Part shown: in pieces, positions 23,230 to 33,300 of the stretch
How positions within the stretch are numbered: position 1 is the stretch's first letter
Layout: each line of letters starts with the position of its first letter
NCBI GenBank assembly: GCA_023443515.1
Contig: JAEZUC010000029.1
Span: 68,745 to 132,744 of the forward strand
DNA: 64,000 nt
Direction of reading: 5' to 3'
Origin: Bacillota bacterium
GTDB taxonomy: Bacteria; Bacillota; Clostridia; Acetivibrionales; DSM-1351
The notes under the pieces: generated by a model
What the model was told of the DNA's origin: nothing
Seen by the model: only the letters and a program-made list of their open reading frames with translations
The model's database searches: none
Program-made: the position numbers and the translations under genes

Positions 23230-23353
23230 TTGCAAATTTCCAATCCGAACATTTTTAAATTTATTGGTGCAAATATTCGGTATATGTAGTATAATATTTG
23301 AGTGATATGAGATACTCTTAAATTAAATATTTTGTTAGTTGGGGGATTGCTTG

Positions 23354-24784
23354 ATGAAAAACGTATATGAAAGTCCTTTTAATGCAAGATATGCAAGCAG
23401 TGAAATGCAACAGATTTTTTCACCTGATATGAAATTTACCACTTGGAGAAAACTGTGGATTGCACTGGCTGAAGCTGAAAAGGAACTTGGATTGAATATA
23501 ACCGAGGCTCAGATTGAGCAAATGAAGAATAATCAGGATAATATTAATTATGATGTTGCAGAACAGTATGAAAAACAGTTCAGACATGATGTTATGTCTC
23601 ATGTTCATGCTTTTGGTGAGCTTTGTCCCGACGCAAGGCCTATTATCCATCTGGGAGCAACATCCTGTTATGTAGGGGATAATACCGATATTGTAGTAAT
23701 GGATAAAGCATTGAAGCTTATAAGAAGCAAAATGCTCATTCTTATAAAGAAACTTTCTGACTTTGCAATGGAATACAAGGATCTGCCGACTCTAGGTTTT
23801 ACTCACTACCAGCCTGCACAGCTTGTTACGGTTGGTAAAAGAGCGACCTTGTGGATTCAAGAACTTCTGATGGATATGGAAGATCTGGATCATGTAATTG
23901 GTAACATGAAGCTCCTTGGCTCAAAGGGGACAACCGGTACACAGGCGAGCTTTCTGAACCTGTTTGACGGTGACCATGAAAAGGTTAAGAAACTTGAACA
24001 ACTAATTGCTGAAAAAATGGGCTTTAATAAGGTGTTTGCAGTTTCCGGACAGACTTACCCGAGAAAGCTTGACAGCAGAGTCCTTGGCGTATTAAGTGCA
24101 ATTGCTCAGAGTGCTTACAAATTCAGTAATGATATGAGATTGTTGCAGAGTATGAAGGAAATAGAGGAACCTTTTGAAGAAAAACAGATAGGTTCGTCTG
24201 CAATGGCATACAAGCGCAATCCTATGAGATGTGAAAGAATTTCTTCCCTTGCAAGATATGTTATAGTTGATGCCTTAAACCCGGCTATTACAGCGTCTAC
24301 ACAGTGGTTTGAAAGAACTCTGGATGATTCTGCAAACAAGAGAATCTCCGTACCTGAAGCTTTTCTTGCAATAGATGCCATACTAAACATATATATTAAT
24401 GTAGCAAGCGGGTTGGTAGTATATCCTAAGGTAATTACAAAGCATGTTATGGATGAACTTCCTTTTATGGCTACAGAGAATATTATGATGGAAGCTGTTA
24501 AGCGTGGGGGAGACAGGCAAGAACTGCATGAGCTAATAAGAACTCATTCAATGGAAGCCGGAAAGCGTGTCAAGGTTGACGGTGAGAAAAACGATCTTAT
24601 TGAAAGGATTGCCACTGATGCACGTTTTGGAATGACACAAGAAGAACTGGATTCTGTACTGGAGCCAAAGAACTATATAGGAAGAAGCTCTGAGCAGGTT
24701 GTTGAATTCATAGAATACGAAGTTAGGCCTATTCTGGAAACAGCAGAAGATTTAGCAGATATTCAGGTTGACTTAAAGGTTTAA
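23354..24784 (+). CDS. purB: Adenylosuccinate lyase
   Basis: PurB catalyses two steps of purine synthesis, splitting fumarate from SAICAR and from adenylosuccinate. The 476-residue protein has the superfamily signature SSAMAYKRNPMRCERI near residue 283, plus TSCYVGDNTD near 106 and GFTHYQPAQLVT near 150. The longer clostridial/eukaryotic-like form is indicated by the about 475-residue length. The ATG at 23354 follows GGGGGA (23341-23346) by 7 bases, better than the TTG at 23339. It stands alone, away from other pur genes. Confidence 0.96.
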   Translation: MKNVYESPFNARYASSEMQQIFSPDMKFTTWRKLWIALAEAEKELGLNITEAQIEQMKNNQDNINYDVAEQYEKQFRHDVMSHVHAFGELCPDARPIIHLGATSCYVGDNTDIVVMDKALKLIRSKMLILIKKLSDFAMEYKDLPTLGFTHYQPAQLVTVGKRATLWIQELLMDMEDLDHVIGNMKLLGSKGTTGTQASFLNLFDGDHEKVKKLEQLIAEKMGFNKVFAVSGQTYPRKLDSRVLGVLSAIAQSAYKFSNDMRLLQSMKEIEEPFEEKQIGSSAMAYKRNPMRCERISSLARYVIVDALNPAITASTQWFERTLDDSANKRISVPEAFLAIDAILNIYINVASGLVVYPKVITKHVMDELPFMATENIMMEAVKRGGDRQELHELIRTHSMEAGKRVKVDGEKNDLIERIATDARFGMTQEELDSVLEPKNYIGRSSEQVVEFIEYEVRPILETAEDLADIQVDLKV

Positions 24785-24825
24785 AATATTTGTGTTGAAG
24801 TTTAATATTATGTTGTTATAATTAT

Positions 24826-24860
24826 AAAGATAGGATGTCTATACATCATCCTATCTTTTA
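24826..24860 (+). terminator. Terminator of purB
   Basis: AAAGATAGGATG (24826-24837), loop of 9 bases, CATCCTATCTTT (24847-24858). A perfect 12-bp stem. Confidence 0.9.
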
Positions 24861-24881
24861 TCATATACAGGGAGTGATTCA

Positions 24882-25622
24882 ATGATAAATAAATTTAGTA
24901 GCATACCGCTATATCTGCAATTAAAGGAATTAATTATTAAAAAAATAGAAAGCAATGAATTTCCTCCAAATTCCCAAATTCCATCCGAGCAGGATTTATG
25001 CCAGATTTATGACATAAGCAGGCCTACTGTTAGACAGGCTGTCAGTGAGTTGACCAGCAGCGGTTATCTATACAAGGAAAAGGGAAAGGGAACCTTTGTA
25101 TATGGCAGGAAAAACGTAATAGACATTAAAGATTACAGTGGGTTTACCGACTCGATACTTGACTGCCAGTCTCCTGCCGAAAAAAATATAATTGAATTGA
25201 AAGAAATAGAAAGTTCATCCATAGGCCGTCTTAATGAAATATTTAACTTTAATACAAGTATGGCTGTTGCAGAAATAACATATTTATCATTTATAAACAA
25301 TCAGAAAAATGAGGTCTATTCTCTTAATAAATCATACATATCTCAAAGTCTTTTCCCGGATATTATTTCCCAGTTGAAGGGCGGGAAATCCTCTATAGAT
25401 ATTTTAAGGGGGAAATATCCTTTAATTCCTGATAAGAGCAGAAGTATACTGGAAATAGTATTTGCAGACCAAAGTGACTCTCCCTTGCTCAGGGTACAGC
25501 CGGGTCAGCCTCTGATTAAGCTTCAGAATACACTGTTTTCAAAAAGTGGTCAACCTGTTGAATATATAATATCCAAATACAGAGCAGATAACTGCAGATT
25601 ATTGTTTGAAAATAGTAAATAA
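24882..25622 (+). CDS. GntR/HutC-family transcriptional regulator
   Basis: This 246-residue regulator has an N-terminal winged helix (residues 5-72: PLYLQLKELI, QIPSEQDLCQIYDISRPTVRQA, KEKGKGTFV) and a C-terminal UTRA ligand-binding domain (about 95-240) typical of HutC-type repressors, which sense sugars, amino acids or related metabolites. The effector cannot be read from sequence. It is not obviously cotranscribed with a metabolic gene: a separate promoter precedes the next gene. RBS GGGAGTG precedes ATG. Confidence 0.92.
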   Translation: MINKFSSIPLYLQLKELIIKKIESNEFPPNSQIPSEQDLCQIYDISRPTVRQAVSELTSSGYLYKEKGKGTFVYGRKNVIDIKDYSGFTDSILDCQSPAEKNIIELKEIESSSIGRLNEIFNFNTSMAVAEITYLSFINNQKNEVYSLNKSYISQSLFPDIISQLKGGKSSIDILRGKYPLIPDKSRSILEIVFADQSDSPLLRVQPGQPLIKLQNTLFSKSGQPVEYIISKYRADNCRLLFENSK

Positions 25623-25648
25623 TGGGATATATTTTACTATGAAAATTA

Positions 25649-25678
25649 TTGATAAAACTACATTAATTCTACTATAAT
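25649..25678 (+). promoter_or_regulatory. Promoter of the beta-lactamase-like gene
   Basis: TTGATA (25649-25654), an 18-base spacer and TATAAT (25673-25678). Confidence 0.72.
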
Positions 25679-25715
25679 GATAGAATCAAATGTAACATCA
25701 TACGGAGGATAAAAA

Positions 25716-26801
25716 ATGAGTTCTTACCACTTTAAGAATGGAAAAAGGTATAAAAAAAGACGTGCACTTATTACTTTAATAGGTGTGTTAGGTATAATCG
25801 CAATAGCAATGGCAGGTTACCTGTTCATGAATAGAGGTGAATCAGCTGCTACTTCTCCTACAGATTCATCAAAATCTGCGTCTGCTCAAACTGATTCCGC
25901 AACATCAACAAATACACCGGTACCGTCAGATGAATCCAGTGCGGCAACAACAACATCTGATTCCGACACTACTCTGAACGGAGTCAATACAAAGGATCAC
26001 GGATTTCTTCCATATATAGGCTCTGTTAATAAAAGCGGTAAAATGGATGGATTAAAAAAAATAATAACCGACTATACAGCAGGGCTTTCAGGCAAGTACG
26101 GAGTTACATTTATTGATCTTGCTACCGGAGAGATGGTCAATGTTAAGGATACTGACAGGTATATAGCAGCAAGTACTTCAAAGCTCCCTATCAACGTTCT
26201 TTTGTATAAAAATATTGAAGCAGGTAAAGTAAGTCTGGACGATATGCTTACTTATAAGAAGGAAGACTTTGAATCAGGTACAGGAATAATACAAAAATCA
26301 GCTTATGGAACCCAATATACTGTCCGTGAAACATCCAAGCTGTCAATAAGGAAAAGTGATAATTGCGGTGTCAATATGTTAATCAGACTTCTGGATATAC
26401 AGAATGTTCGTCAATACCTGGTTGACCTCGGGGGAAAGGTCTATTATGATGAGCGCCATCGTTCATGCCCATACGATATGGCATTGGTAGCACAGGATTT
26501 GTACAAACACTATCTTAAAAATGAAGCTGTTTACGGAGAACTTATAAATAACCTTGAAAATACAGATTGGCATGACAGGATTGATGCTCAGCTTACAGGA
26601 GTAAAGGTTGCTCATAAAATCGGCAATCAAGTAAAAACTGCCAATGATGTAGGTATAGTATTTGCGTCACACCCGTATGTGCTTTCTATTATGACGGATA
26701 ATGTGGATTTTGGTACAGCCTGCAAGGCTCAAGCGACATTATCAAAGAAGATTTACGATTATGTAGAGAGTTACGCAAGCAAAGACGGTCTAGAAAAATA
26801 A
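25716..26801 (+). CDS. Membrane-anchored class A beta-lactamase-like serine hydrolase
   Basis: This 361-residue protein has a basic cytoplasmic N-terminus, one membrane anchor (about 18-38) and a Ser/Thr-rich linker (42-88), followed by a penicillin-binding fold. The motifs are STSK (Ser153 nucleophile, Lys156), SDN (214-216) and KIG (301-303). The class A Glu166 loop (ExxLN) is not evident, so it may be a peptidoglycan-acting or otherwise non-lactamase member rather than a resistance enzyme. GGAGG precedes ATG. It is probably monocistronic, ended by the hairpin at 26821-26858. Confidence 0.85.
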   Translation: MSSYHFKNGKRYKKRRALITLIGVLGIIAIAMAGYLFMNRGESAATSPTDSSKSASAQTDSATSTNTPVPSDESSAATTTSDSDTTLNGVNTKDHGFLPYIGSVNKSGKMDGLKKIITDYTAGLSGKYGVTFIDLATGEMVNVKDTDRYIAASTSKLPINVLLYKNIEAGKVSLDDMLTYKKEDFESGTGIIQKSAYGTQYTVRETSKLSIRKSDNCGVNMLIRLLDIQNVRQYLVDLGGKVYYDERHRSCPYDMALVAQDLYKHYLKNEAVYGELINNLENTDWHDRIDAQLTGVKVAHKIGNQVKTANDVGIVFASHPYVLSIMTDNVDFGTACKAQATLSKKIYDYVESYASKDGLEK

Positions 26802-26820
26802 TTTCTGATATATAAATAGC

Positions 26821-26858
26821 AAAAAGCTCATTCACCAATTATATGGATATGAGCTTTT
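26821..26858 (+). terminator. Terminator after the beta-lactamase-like gene
   Basis: AAAAGCTCAT (26822-26831) pairs with ATGAGCTTTT (26849-26858), followed by GCCTTTTTC. Confidence 0.8.
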
Positions 26859-26930
26859 GCCTTTTTCAGACAAACCATGAGTTTTTGGGTATAATAGATA
26901 TATGTTTACCAAGGAGGCCCCCAAGAAATA

Positions 26931-27572
26931 ATGCAGAATTTTATTTTCGATTTAATACACCATGTAATAAATAATAATGTAATAGTTACATATTTATTTT
27001 TCTTATTATCTGGAATTCTTCAGTTAGTTTTTCCACCTTTTCCTTCCGACGTTATTATTGTATTTGAAGGTTATCTGACAACATTGGGAGGGCAGTTCCA
27101 TTACATACCGGTATTTATTAATTCAATATTTGGAAGCCTTGTGGGATCAGTACTTGTTTATTGGTTTGGGTATAAAAAAGGTAATGAAGTATTAAGGTAT
27201 AAGTTAGTTTTAAAGTATATTGACGAAAAACATATTAAACGTTCGGAGAAGGTATTTCACAAATATGGTAAATATGGTTTGATAATCAGCAAGTTTATAC
27301 CTGGGACGAGCACTATAATGGTGTTGTTTTCAGGAGTTTTTCGTGTTAAAAAGAGTGTTTATTTTTCATATATACTTATTTCAATAGTTTTACAGCAAAC
27401 TATATACATGCTGATAGGCCGGCTGATAGGCCATAATATTGCAATGATAAACAGGTTTTTATCGTATTTTAATATTATTTCTTTAATCGTTTTAGTAGTC
27501 TTATCTATATCAGTATATATTCTATACAAAGTTAAAAAGTCCAAAAAAACCGTAAGTACAGATAACGAGTAA
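26931..27572 (+). CDS. DedA-family membrane protein
   Basis: This 213-residue integral membrane protein of the DedA/VTT superfamily includes members that act as lipid (undecaprenyl-phosphate or phospholipid) scramblases/flippases. VFPPFPSDVIIVFEGYL near residue 33 and FHKYGKYGLIISKFIPGTSTI near 112 are the DedA signatures, with four to five hydrophobic segments and a lysine-rich C-terminus. GGAGG lies several bases before the ATG, and TATAAT at 26890-26895 may be its -10. The substrate is not determinable. Confidence 0.9.
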   Translation: MQNFIFDLIHHVINNNVIVTYLFFLLSGILQLVFPPFPSDVIIVFEGYLTTLGGQFHYIPVFINSIFGSLVGSVLVYWFGYKKGNEVLRYKLVLKYIDEKHIKRSEKVFHKYGKYGLIISKFIPGTSTIMVLFSGVFRVKKSVYFSYILISIVLQQTIYMLIGRLIGHNIAMINRFLSYFNIISLIVLVVLSISVYILYKVKKSKKTVSTDNE

Positions 27573-27674
27573 TTTTTTAATGTTAAAAATTCCTTGGTTT
27601 AATTATTTATAATGTGAAAATAATATCTTTTAGTACAGCATTACACAAAAAATAATACTGGGAGGTGATTGTGA

Positions 27675-27836
27675 ATGGATGCACCTTGTATGAAAGTTAA
27701 GTGTGGCGTCACAAACTGTGCCTACAATGAAGGTCAAATGTGCTATGCCAATGCACTTGAAGTCAACTCTATGGATGGAGCTAAAGCCAGTATAAGCGAT
27801 GAGACATGCTGCACAACATTTAAAGAAAAAACTTAA
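27675..27836 (+). CDS. DUF1540 cysteine-rich small protein
   Basis: This 53-residue protein begins MDAPCMKVKCGVTNCAYNEG and contains six or more cysteines in the DUF1540 arrangement (CxVxxCxYNxxxxCxAxxI-type, ending ETCCTTF). Such proteins are common in clostridia and bacilli, often several copies per genome, and are suspected to bind metal; the function is unknown. GGAGGTG (27661-27667) lies 7 bases upstream. It was found by direct reading of the gap between the DedA and permease genes. Confidence 0.88.
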   Translation: MDAPCMKVKCGVTNCAYNEGQMCYANALEVNSMDGAKASISDETCCTTFKEKT

Positions 27837-27926
27837 TTTTGCATAACCTATAATAGGATAATCGGTTTTATACTGATTATCCTATTCTTTAAAGAATATA
27901 AATACATTAAACAAGGGGCAATTTTA

Positions 27927-29282
27927 TTGAGCAGTGAATCGATAAAAAAAGGCTTTAACAGAAACCATCTCATAATAATGGCACTAGGAAATATAATAGG
28001 CTCAGGTATATTTCTGGGAAGCGGAGCAGTAATTTCAATTGCAGGTCCTGCTGCAATCCTGGCCTACATTTTTGGTGGGATTATTATGGTAATGGAAGTA
28101 ATGTTTATAACTGAAATGACTATAATCAACCCTGCACCGGGGTCTTTCAGGGTACATGCATCGGAAATATTCGGGTCATGGATAGGTTTTGTAAACGGAT
28201 GGATGTTTTGGTTCAGCGGTGTTCTAGGAATGGCCAGTGAAGTTGCTGCAGCGGCAATTTTTACAGGCCTGTGGTTCCCGAGGATTCCACAATGGGTTTT
28301 CTGTGTTATTTATGCATTAGTAATGACCGGAATAAATCTAAAGGATGCCAGAGGTTTGAGTATAATCGAGAGCTTTCTTGCTTCAATTAAAGTACTATCA
28401 CTTATTGTTGTTATTATCTTTGGGATTACTATTATAGCTGGTATAACATCCTTTGGAGGTTTTAAACCACTTTCGGTTTTTCAATCTGTAAACAGCTTTA
28501 TGCCAAATGGTTTCAGAGGTATCTTTGCATCTATGATTATGGTAATGTTTTCCTTTACAGGTACCGGAATTATAGGACTTGCCATTGCTGAATCGGAAAA
28601 CCCTGAAAAGGATGCGCCTCCAGCTATTTATACAATAACCACTACTGTAATAGCTCTATATACGCTTTCAATACTTTTTATAATATGGTTAATGCCTTGG
28701 AAAGCGTTTTCAACTTCAGAAAGTCCTTTTGTTGAAATTTTGAACAGGGCAGGGGTTCCTTTTGGTAGTGATATTTTAAATTTTGTGGTACTGACAGCAG
28801 CCCTCTCCGGACTGAACTCATCAATGTATAGTGCTTCAAGAATGCTGAACTCATTAAGTTTGGGGGGACAGGCTCCCAAAACATTTTTAGTCAAAAATAA
28901 AAACGGTGTTCCGGTTTATGCACTTGCACTCAGTAGTATTGTTCTGCTTCTGACTGCTGTTATATCATATATAGTACCCTCCAAGGTATTTGAAATTCTG
29001 GCAGTAGCCAGCGGGTTTACTGCACTTGTCAATTGGCTTACAATCTCAATCACACACTTTTTTTACAGAAGGAAGACACTAAAAGAGAATCCTGACAGGC
29101 TTAAATATAAAGTTCCCGGTTGGCCTTTAACAAATTTTATAGCTATTACATTTATAATTATTGTATTTGCAACATCGCCTTTATATCCCGGACAGATATC
29201 AGGGCTGATAGGAAGTATAACTATATTTGTATTTTTAATAATTATTTATGCTGTACTGAAAGTAAAAAAACTGATAAATTAA
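27927..29282 (+). CDS. APC-superfamily amino-acid permease
   Basis: This 451-residue transporter has about twelve hydrophobic segments. The first, NHLIIMALGNIIGSGIFLGSG, is the classic APC substrate-binding start (G-S-G-I-F), and YTITTTVIALYTLSILFIIW and GLNSSMYSASRML are typical of proton-coupled amino-acid permeases of the GABA/AAT type. The amino acid transported is not evident. The TTG start is preceded by AAGGGG at good spacing; no earlier canonical start fits. It stands alone before the long cellulosome leader. Confidence 0.9.
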   Translation: MSSESIKKGFNRNHLIIMALGNIIGSGIFLGSGAVISIAGPAAILAYIFGGIIMVMEVMFITEMTIINPAPGSFRVHASEIFGSWIGFVNGWMFWFSGVLGMASEVAAAAIFTGLWFPRIPQWVFCVIYALVMTGINLKDARGLSIIESFLASIKVLSLIVVIIFGITIIAGITSFGGFKPLSVFQSVNSFMPNGFRGIFASMIMVMFSFTGTGIIGLAIAESENPEKDAPPAIYTITTTVIALYTLSILFIIWLMPWKAFSTSESPFVEILNRAGVPFGSDILNFVVLTAALSGLNSSMYSASRMLNSLSLGGQAPKTFLVKNKNGVPVYALALSSIVLLLTAVISYIVPSKVFEILAVASGFTALVNWLTISITHFFYRRKTLKENPDRLKYKVPGWPLTNFIAITFIIIVFATSPLYPGQISGLIGSITIFVFLIIIYAVLKVKKLIN

Positions 29283-29595
29283 TTATGTTGTTATTGTGTA
29301 AAGATGTAATTACATATAAAACTTACCAAAAACGACAAAAAATTCACACTATGTAGTTTACTTATTCTAATTATAACAATGTCAAGTTATAAAATTAAGT
29401 TTCTATTATTGCATATTATTGTTATTTATGATACTTTAATATCAAGAATATTACAAAAGAGGCAAATAATTAACATAAAATTATAATTGTTCACCTTATA
29501 ATTTGTAAAAAAATAGCACAAAAACCAAATAAATAAAAAGGAGAACTTTATAAATAATAACCAAAAATCCTGTTGAAAAAATGTTAAAAAAGTAC

Positions 29596-29624
29596 TTGTC
29601 ATTTAATTACATAAATGGTAATAT
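29596..29624 (+). promoter_or_regulatory. Predicted cip-cel promoter
   Basis: TTGTCA (29596-29601), a 17-base spacer and TAATAT (29619-29624). Predicted start near 29631, giving a leader of about 670 bases, close to what I recall for R. cellulolyticum. Confidence 0.65.
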
Positions 29625-29987
29625 GGATTTGAAGTATTTATGGTTATACGAAAAATATGAAAAAAGCGTTTAAAGGGGTAATGTATTATTTAATTATTAT
29701 TAAAACAGAAAATGATAAAATTTGATAATGGTAAGCACCTAAGGTAAACGGCTTAAACATATTCATTTCAAATATCTGTAAGATTCGCCTATATAAGCAT
29801 TAATTCTCTAAGTTATATTCTTTCTAACTATCACAATATCCTATTCTAAACTACTTTAAAGAATCATTTGGTGATATTTTGCTGTAAGCATTATGACAGA
29901 ATAGTACCTTCTTTTCAGAAAAAGTTATCGTTATTTAAAAAATCTAATAAAAAGGGTTTATAAAAGTATCAAAATAATCGCAAATAG

Positions 29988-30001
29988 AGAAAGCGATTTG
30001 A
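29988..30001. promoter_or_regulatory. Candidate cre (CcpA operator) in the cipC leader
   Basis: AGAAAGCGATTTGA matches the cre pattern TGnAAnCGnTnnCA with two mismatches. A weaker candidate (AAAAAGCGTTTAAA) lies at 29661-29674, just after the predicted start site. Catabolite repression of cip-cel is established in R. cellulolyticum; these exact sites are inference. Confidence 0.4.
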
Positions 30002-30096
30002 TTTAGTATTGCGGTTATATTTTGAAAATTTTTATAAACTTTGAAGCATTTCTGAATTAATTTAAACTATGAAAAACCACTTAGCCAATAAAGATT

Positions 30097-30106
30097 AAGG
30101 AGGTGA
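30097..30106 (+). promoter_or_regulatory. Orphan perfect Shine-Dalgarno in the cipC leader
   Basis: AAGGAGGTGA is a 10-base perfect complement of the 16S 3' end, about 200 bases before cipC, with no ATG, GTG or TTG at a workable distance. It may act as an RNA-stabilising SD (as STAB-SD in Bacillus thuringiensis cry genes) or use a non-canonical start. Confidence 0.5.
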
Positions 30107-30303
30107 AGATATTTATTCAGTTATATCAGTATGCCTAAAAATGAGAACATTTTTAAAATAAGGCGGTTTAAAAGCATCTTTATTACAAAGTACCTTTTAT
30201 TAATAACTGCCTTAAAGCTGATAAGAACTGAATATTGGTGACAAAACCCATAGTCAAAAGGCCAAATGGTTTTCATGTAAAATAAAAAATAGGAGGTTTA
30301 CAA

Positions 30304-33300
30304 ATGCGTAAAAAGTCTTTAGCATTTTTGTTAGCACTAACAATGTTGGTGACATTATTAGGAGCTCAGCTTACAGCTTTTGCAGCAGGTACTGGTGTCG
30401 TATCAGTTCAATTTAATAATGGCAATTCAGGGACATCATCAAATTCTATATACGCTAGATTTAAAGTTACAAACACAACTGGTTCACCAATCAACCTGGC
30501 TGATTTAAAGCTTAGATATTATTACACTCAGGATGAAGACAAGACATCAACATTCTATTGTGACCATGCAGGTTATATGAATGGTAGTAGCTACGTAGAT
30601 GCTACTTCAAAAGTAACCGGCGCATTTAAAGTACAAAGCCCTGCAGTTACAAATGCAGATCACTATCTTGAAGTTGGTTTAACTAGTGACGCAGGAAGTC
30701 TTCCAGCTGGAGGATCCATCGAGATTCAAACCAGATTTGCAAGAACTGACTGGACTAATTTTGATCAATCAAATGACTGGTCATATACTCCAGCTGGTTC
30801 ATACATGGATTGGCAGAAAATTGCTGCTTTTGTAGGCGGAACTCTTGCTTATGGTTCAACACCTGATGGTGGTGGACAACAACCACAAGACCCTACAATC
30901 AATCCTACTTCTATTTCTGCAAAAGCAGGACAATTTTCAGACACTATAATAGCTCTTACACCAAACGGTAATACTTTCAGTGGAATTAGTGAATTAACAA
31001 GTAGCCAATATACAAAGGGTACAAATGCAGTAACATTATTGGCAAGCTACTTAAATACACTTCCAGCAAATAGTACAAAAACTCTTACATTCGATTTTGG
31101 TGTAGGTTCAAAGAATCCTAAATTAACAATTACTGTTTTACCAAACGATAATACAAATTCTCTTAAAGTTACAGTAGGAACAGCTACTGGTGCTCCTGGA
31201 GATACAGTAACAGTTCCGGTTTCATTTGCTGATGTAGCAAAAATGAATAAGGTTGGAACATGTAATTTCTATCTTGGATATGATGCAAGTCTGCTAGATG
31301 TAGTATCAATAGCTGCAGGTCCAATAGTTAAGAATGCAGCAGTTAACTTCTCAAGCAGTGCAAGCAATGGAACAATAAGCTTCCTTTTCTTGGATAACAC
31401 AATCACTGACGAATTGATAGACTCAGATGGTGTGTTCGCAAATATCACATTTAAGATCAAGAGTACTGCTACAAGTACAACAACACCGATAACCTTCAAA
31501 GATGGCGGAGCTTTCGGTGACGGTACTATGGCAAAGATAACTGCAGTTACTAAGACTCCCGGCAGTGTTGTTATTGGCGGCCCTACAAATGGTCTTAAAG
31601 TAACAGTAGGAACAGCTGAAGGTAATGCTGGAGAAACAGTAACAGTTCCTGTTACATTTGCTGATGTTGCAAAAGTAAACAATGTAGGAACATGTAATTT
31701 CTATCTTGGATATGATGCAAGTCTGTTGGAGGTAGTGTCAGTAGCTGCAGGTCCAATAGTTAAGAATTCAGCAGTAAACTTCTCAAGCAGTGCAAGCAAC
31801 GGAACAATCAGCTTCCTGTTCTTGGATAACACAATTACAGACGAATTGATAACTGCAGATGGTGTATTTGCAAATATCACATTCAAATTAAAGAGTGTAT
31901 CAACTAAAACTACAACACCAGTAACATTTAAAGATGGTGGAGCTTTTGGTGACGGAACTATGGCTAAAATAGCTTTAGTTACTAAGACAAACGGTAGTGT
32001 AACCATAAATCCTGTTGACCAACCTACAAAGGAACTTAAGGTATCAGTAGGAACAGCAGAAGGTAATGTTGGAGATACAGTAACAGTACCTGTTTCATTT
32101 GCTGACGTAGCAAGTGCAGGTAATGTAGGAACATGTAATTTCTATCTTGCATACGATGCAAGCCTGTTGGAAGTAGTGTCAGTAGCTGCAGGACCAATAG
32201 TTAAGAATGCAGCAGTTAACTTCTCAAGCAGTGCAAGCAACGGTTCAATTAGCTTCCTGTTTTTGGATAACACAATCACAGATGAATTGATAACTGCAGA
32301 TGGCGTATTTGCAAATATCACATTCAAATTAAAGAGTGTATCAACAAAAACTACAACACCAGTAACATTTAAAGATGGTGGAGCTTTTGGTGACGGTACT
32401 ATGACAAAGATAGGTACAGTTACTAAGACAAACGGTAGTGTAACTATAAATCCTGTTGACCAACCTACTAAGGAACTTAAAGTATCAGTAGGAACAGCAG
32501 AAGGTAATGTTGGCGATACAGTAACAGTTCCTGTTACATTTGCTGATGTAGTAAATGCAGGAAATGTAGGAACATGTAATTTCTATCTTGCATATGATGC
32601 AACTCTCCTGGATGTAGTATCAGTAGCTGCAGGTCCAATAGTTAAGAATGCAGCAGTTAACTTCTCAAGCAGTGCAAGCAACGGTTCAATCAGCTTCCTG
32701 TTCTTGGATAACACAATTACTGATGAATTGATAACTGCAGATGGTGTATTTGCAAATATCACATTCAAATTAAAGAGTGTATCAACAAAAACTACAACAC
32801 CAGTAACATTTAAAGATGGTGGAGCTTTTGGTGACGGTACTATGGCAAAGATAGGTACAGTTACTAAGACAAACGGTAGTGTAACTATAAATCCTGTTGA
32901 CCAACCTACAAAGGAACTTAAGGTAGCTATAGGAACAGCTTCAGGTAAAGCTGGAGACACTGTAACTGTACCTGTAACTTTTGCAAATGTAGCAAGTGCA
33001 GGAAATGTAGGAACATGTAACTTCTATGTTACATATGACGCAAGTCTGTTAGAAGCAACATCAGTAACAGCTGGTTCAATAGTAACAAATTCTGCAGTTA
33101 ACTTCTCAAGCAGCATCAGTAACGGAACAATCAGCTTCTTGTTCTTGGACAATACAATTACTGACCAATTAATAAAGACTGATGGAACATTTGCAACTAT
33201 TACATTCAAATTAAAGAGCACTACATCAAAGGTTACTACTCCTGTAGCATTCAAAGATGGTGGAGCTTTTGGTGACGGTACTATGGCAAAGATAGGTACA

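Larger units (their letters stand above)
29283..30303 (+). promoter_or_regulatory. Long upstream and leader region of the cip-cel operon
   Basis: This 1,021-base AT-rich region has no convincing ORF. It holds the promoter at 29596-29624, a predicted 5' UTR of about 670 bases, cre-like sites at 29661-29674 and 29988-30001, an orphan perfect Shine-Dalgarno at 30097-30106, a hairpin (TAAGGCGGTT 30159-30168 / AACTGCCTTA 30205-30214) and the true cipC ribosome-binding site (AGGAGG, about 30291-30296). A very long leader is known for the homologous R. cellulolyticum operon. Confidence 0.7.

Noticed and set aside
29120..29356. 78-codon + strand ORF at the end of the permease gene
   Set aside because: It is mostly an alternate frame of the permease, with Tyr/Ile-rich random composition and no ribosome-binding site.
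30107..30139. Mini-ORF with an ATA or ATT start after the orphan SD in the cipC leader
   Set aside because: Codons from ATA give only nine residues before a stop. Without conservation data this cannot be told from chance, so only the SD itself is reported.
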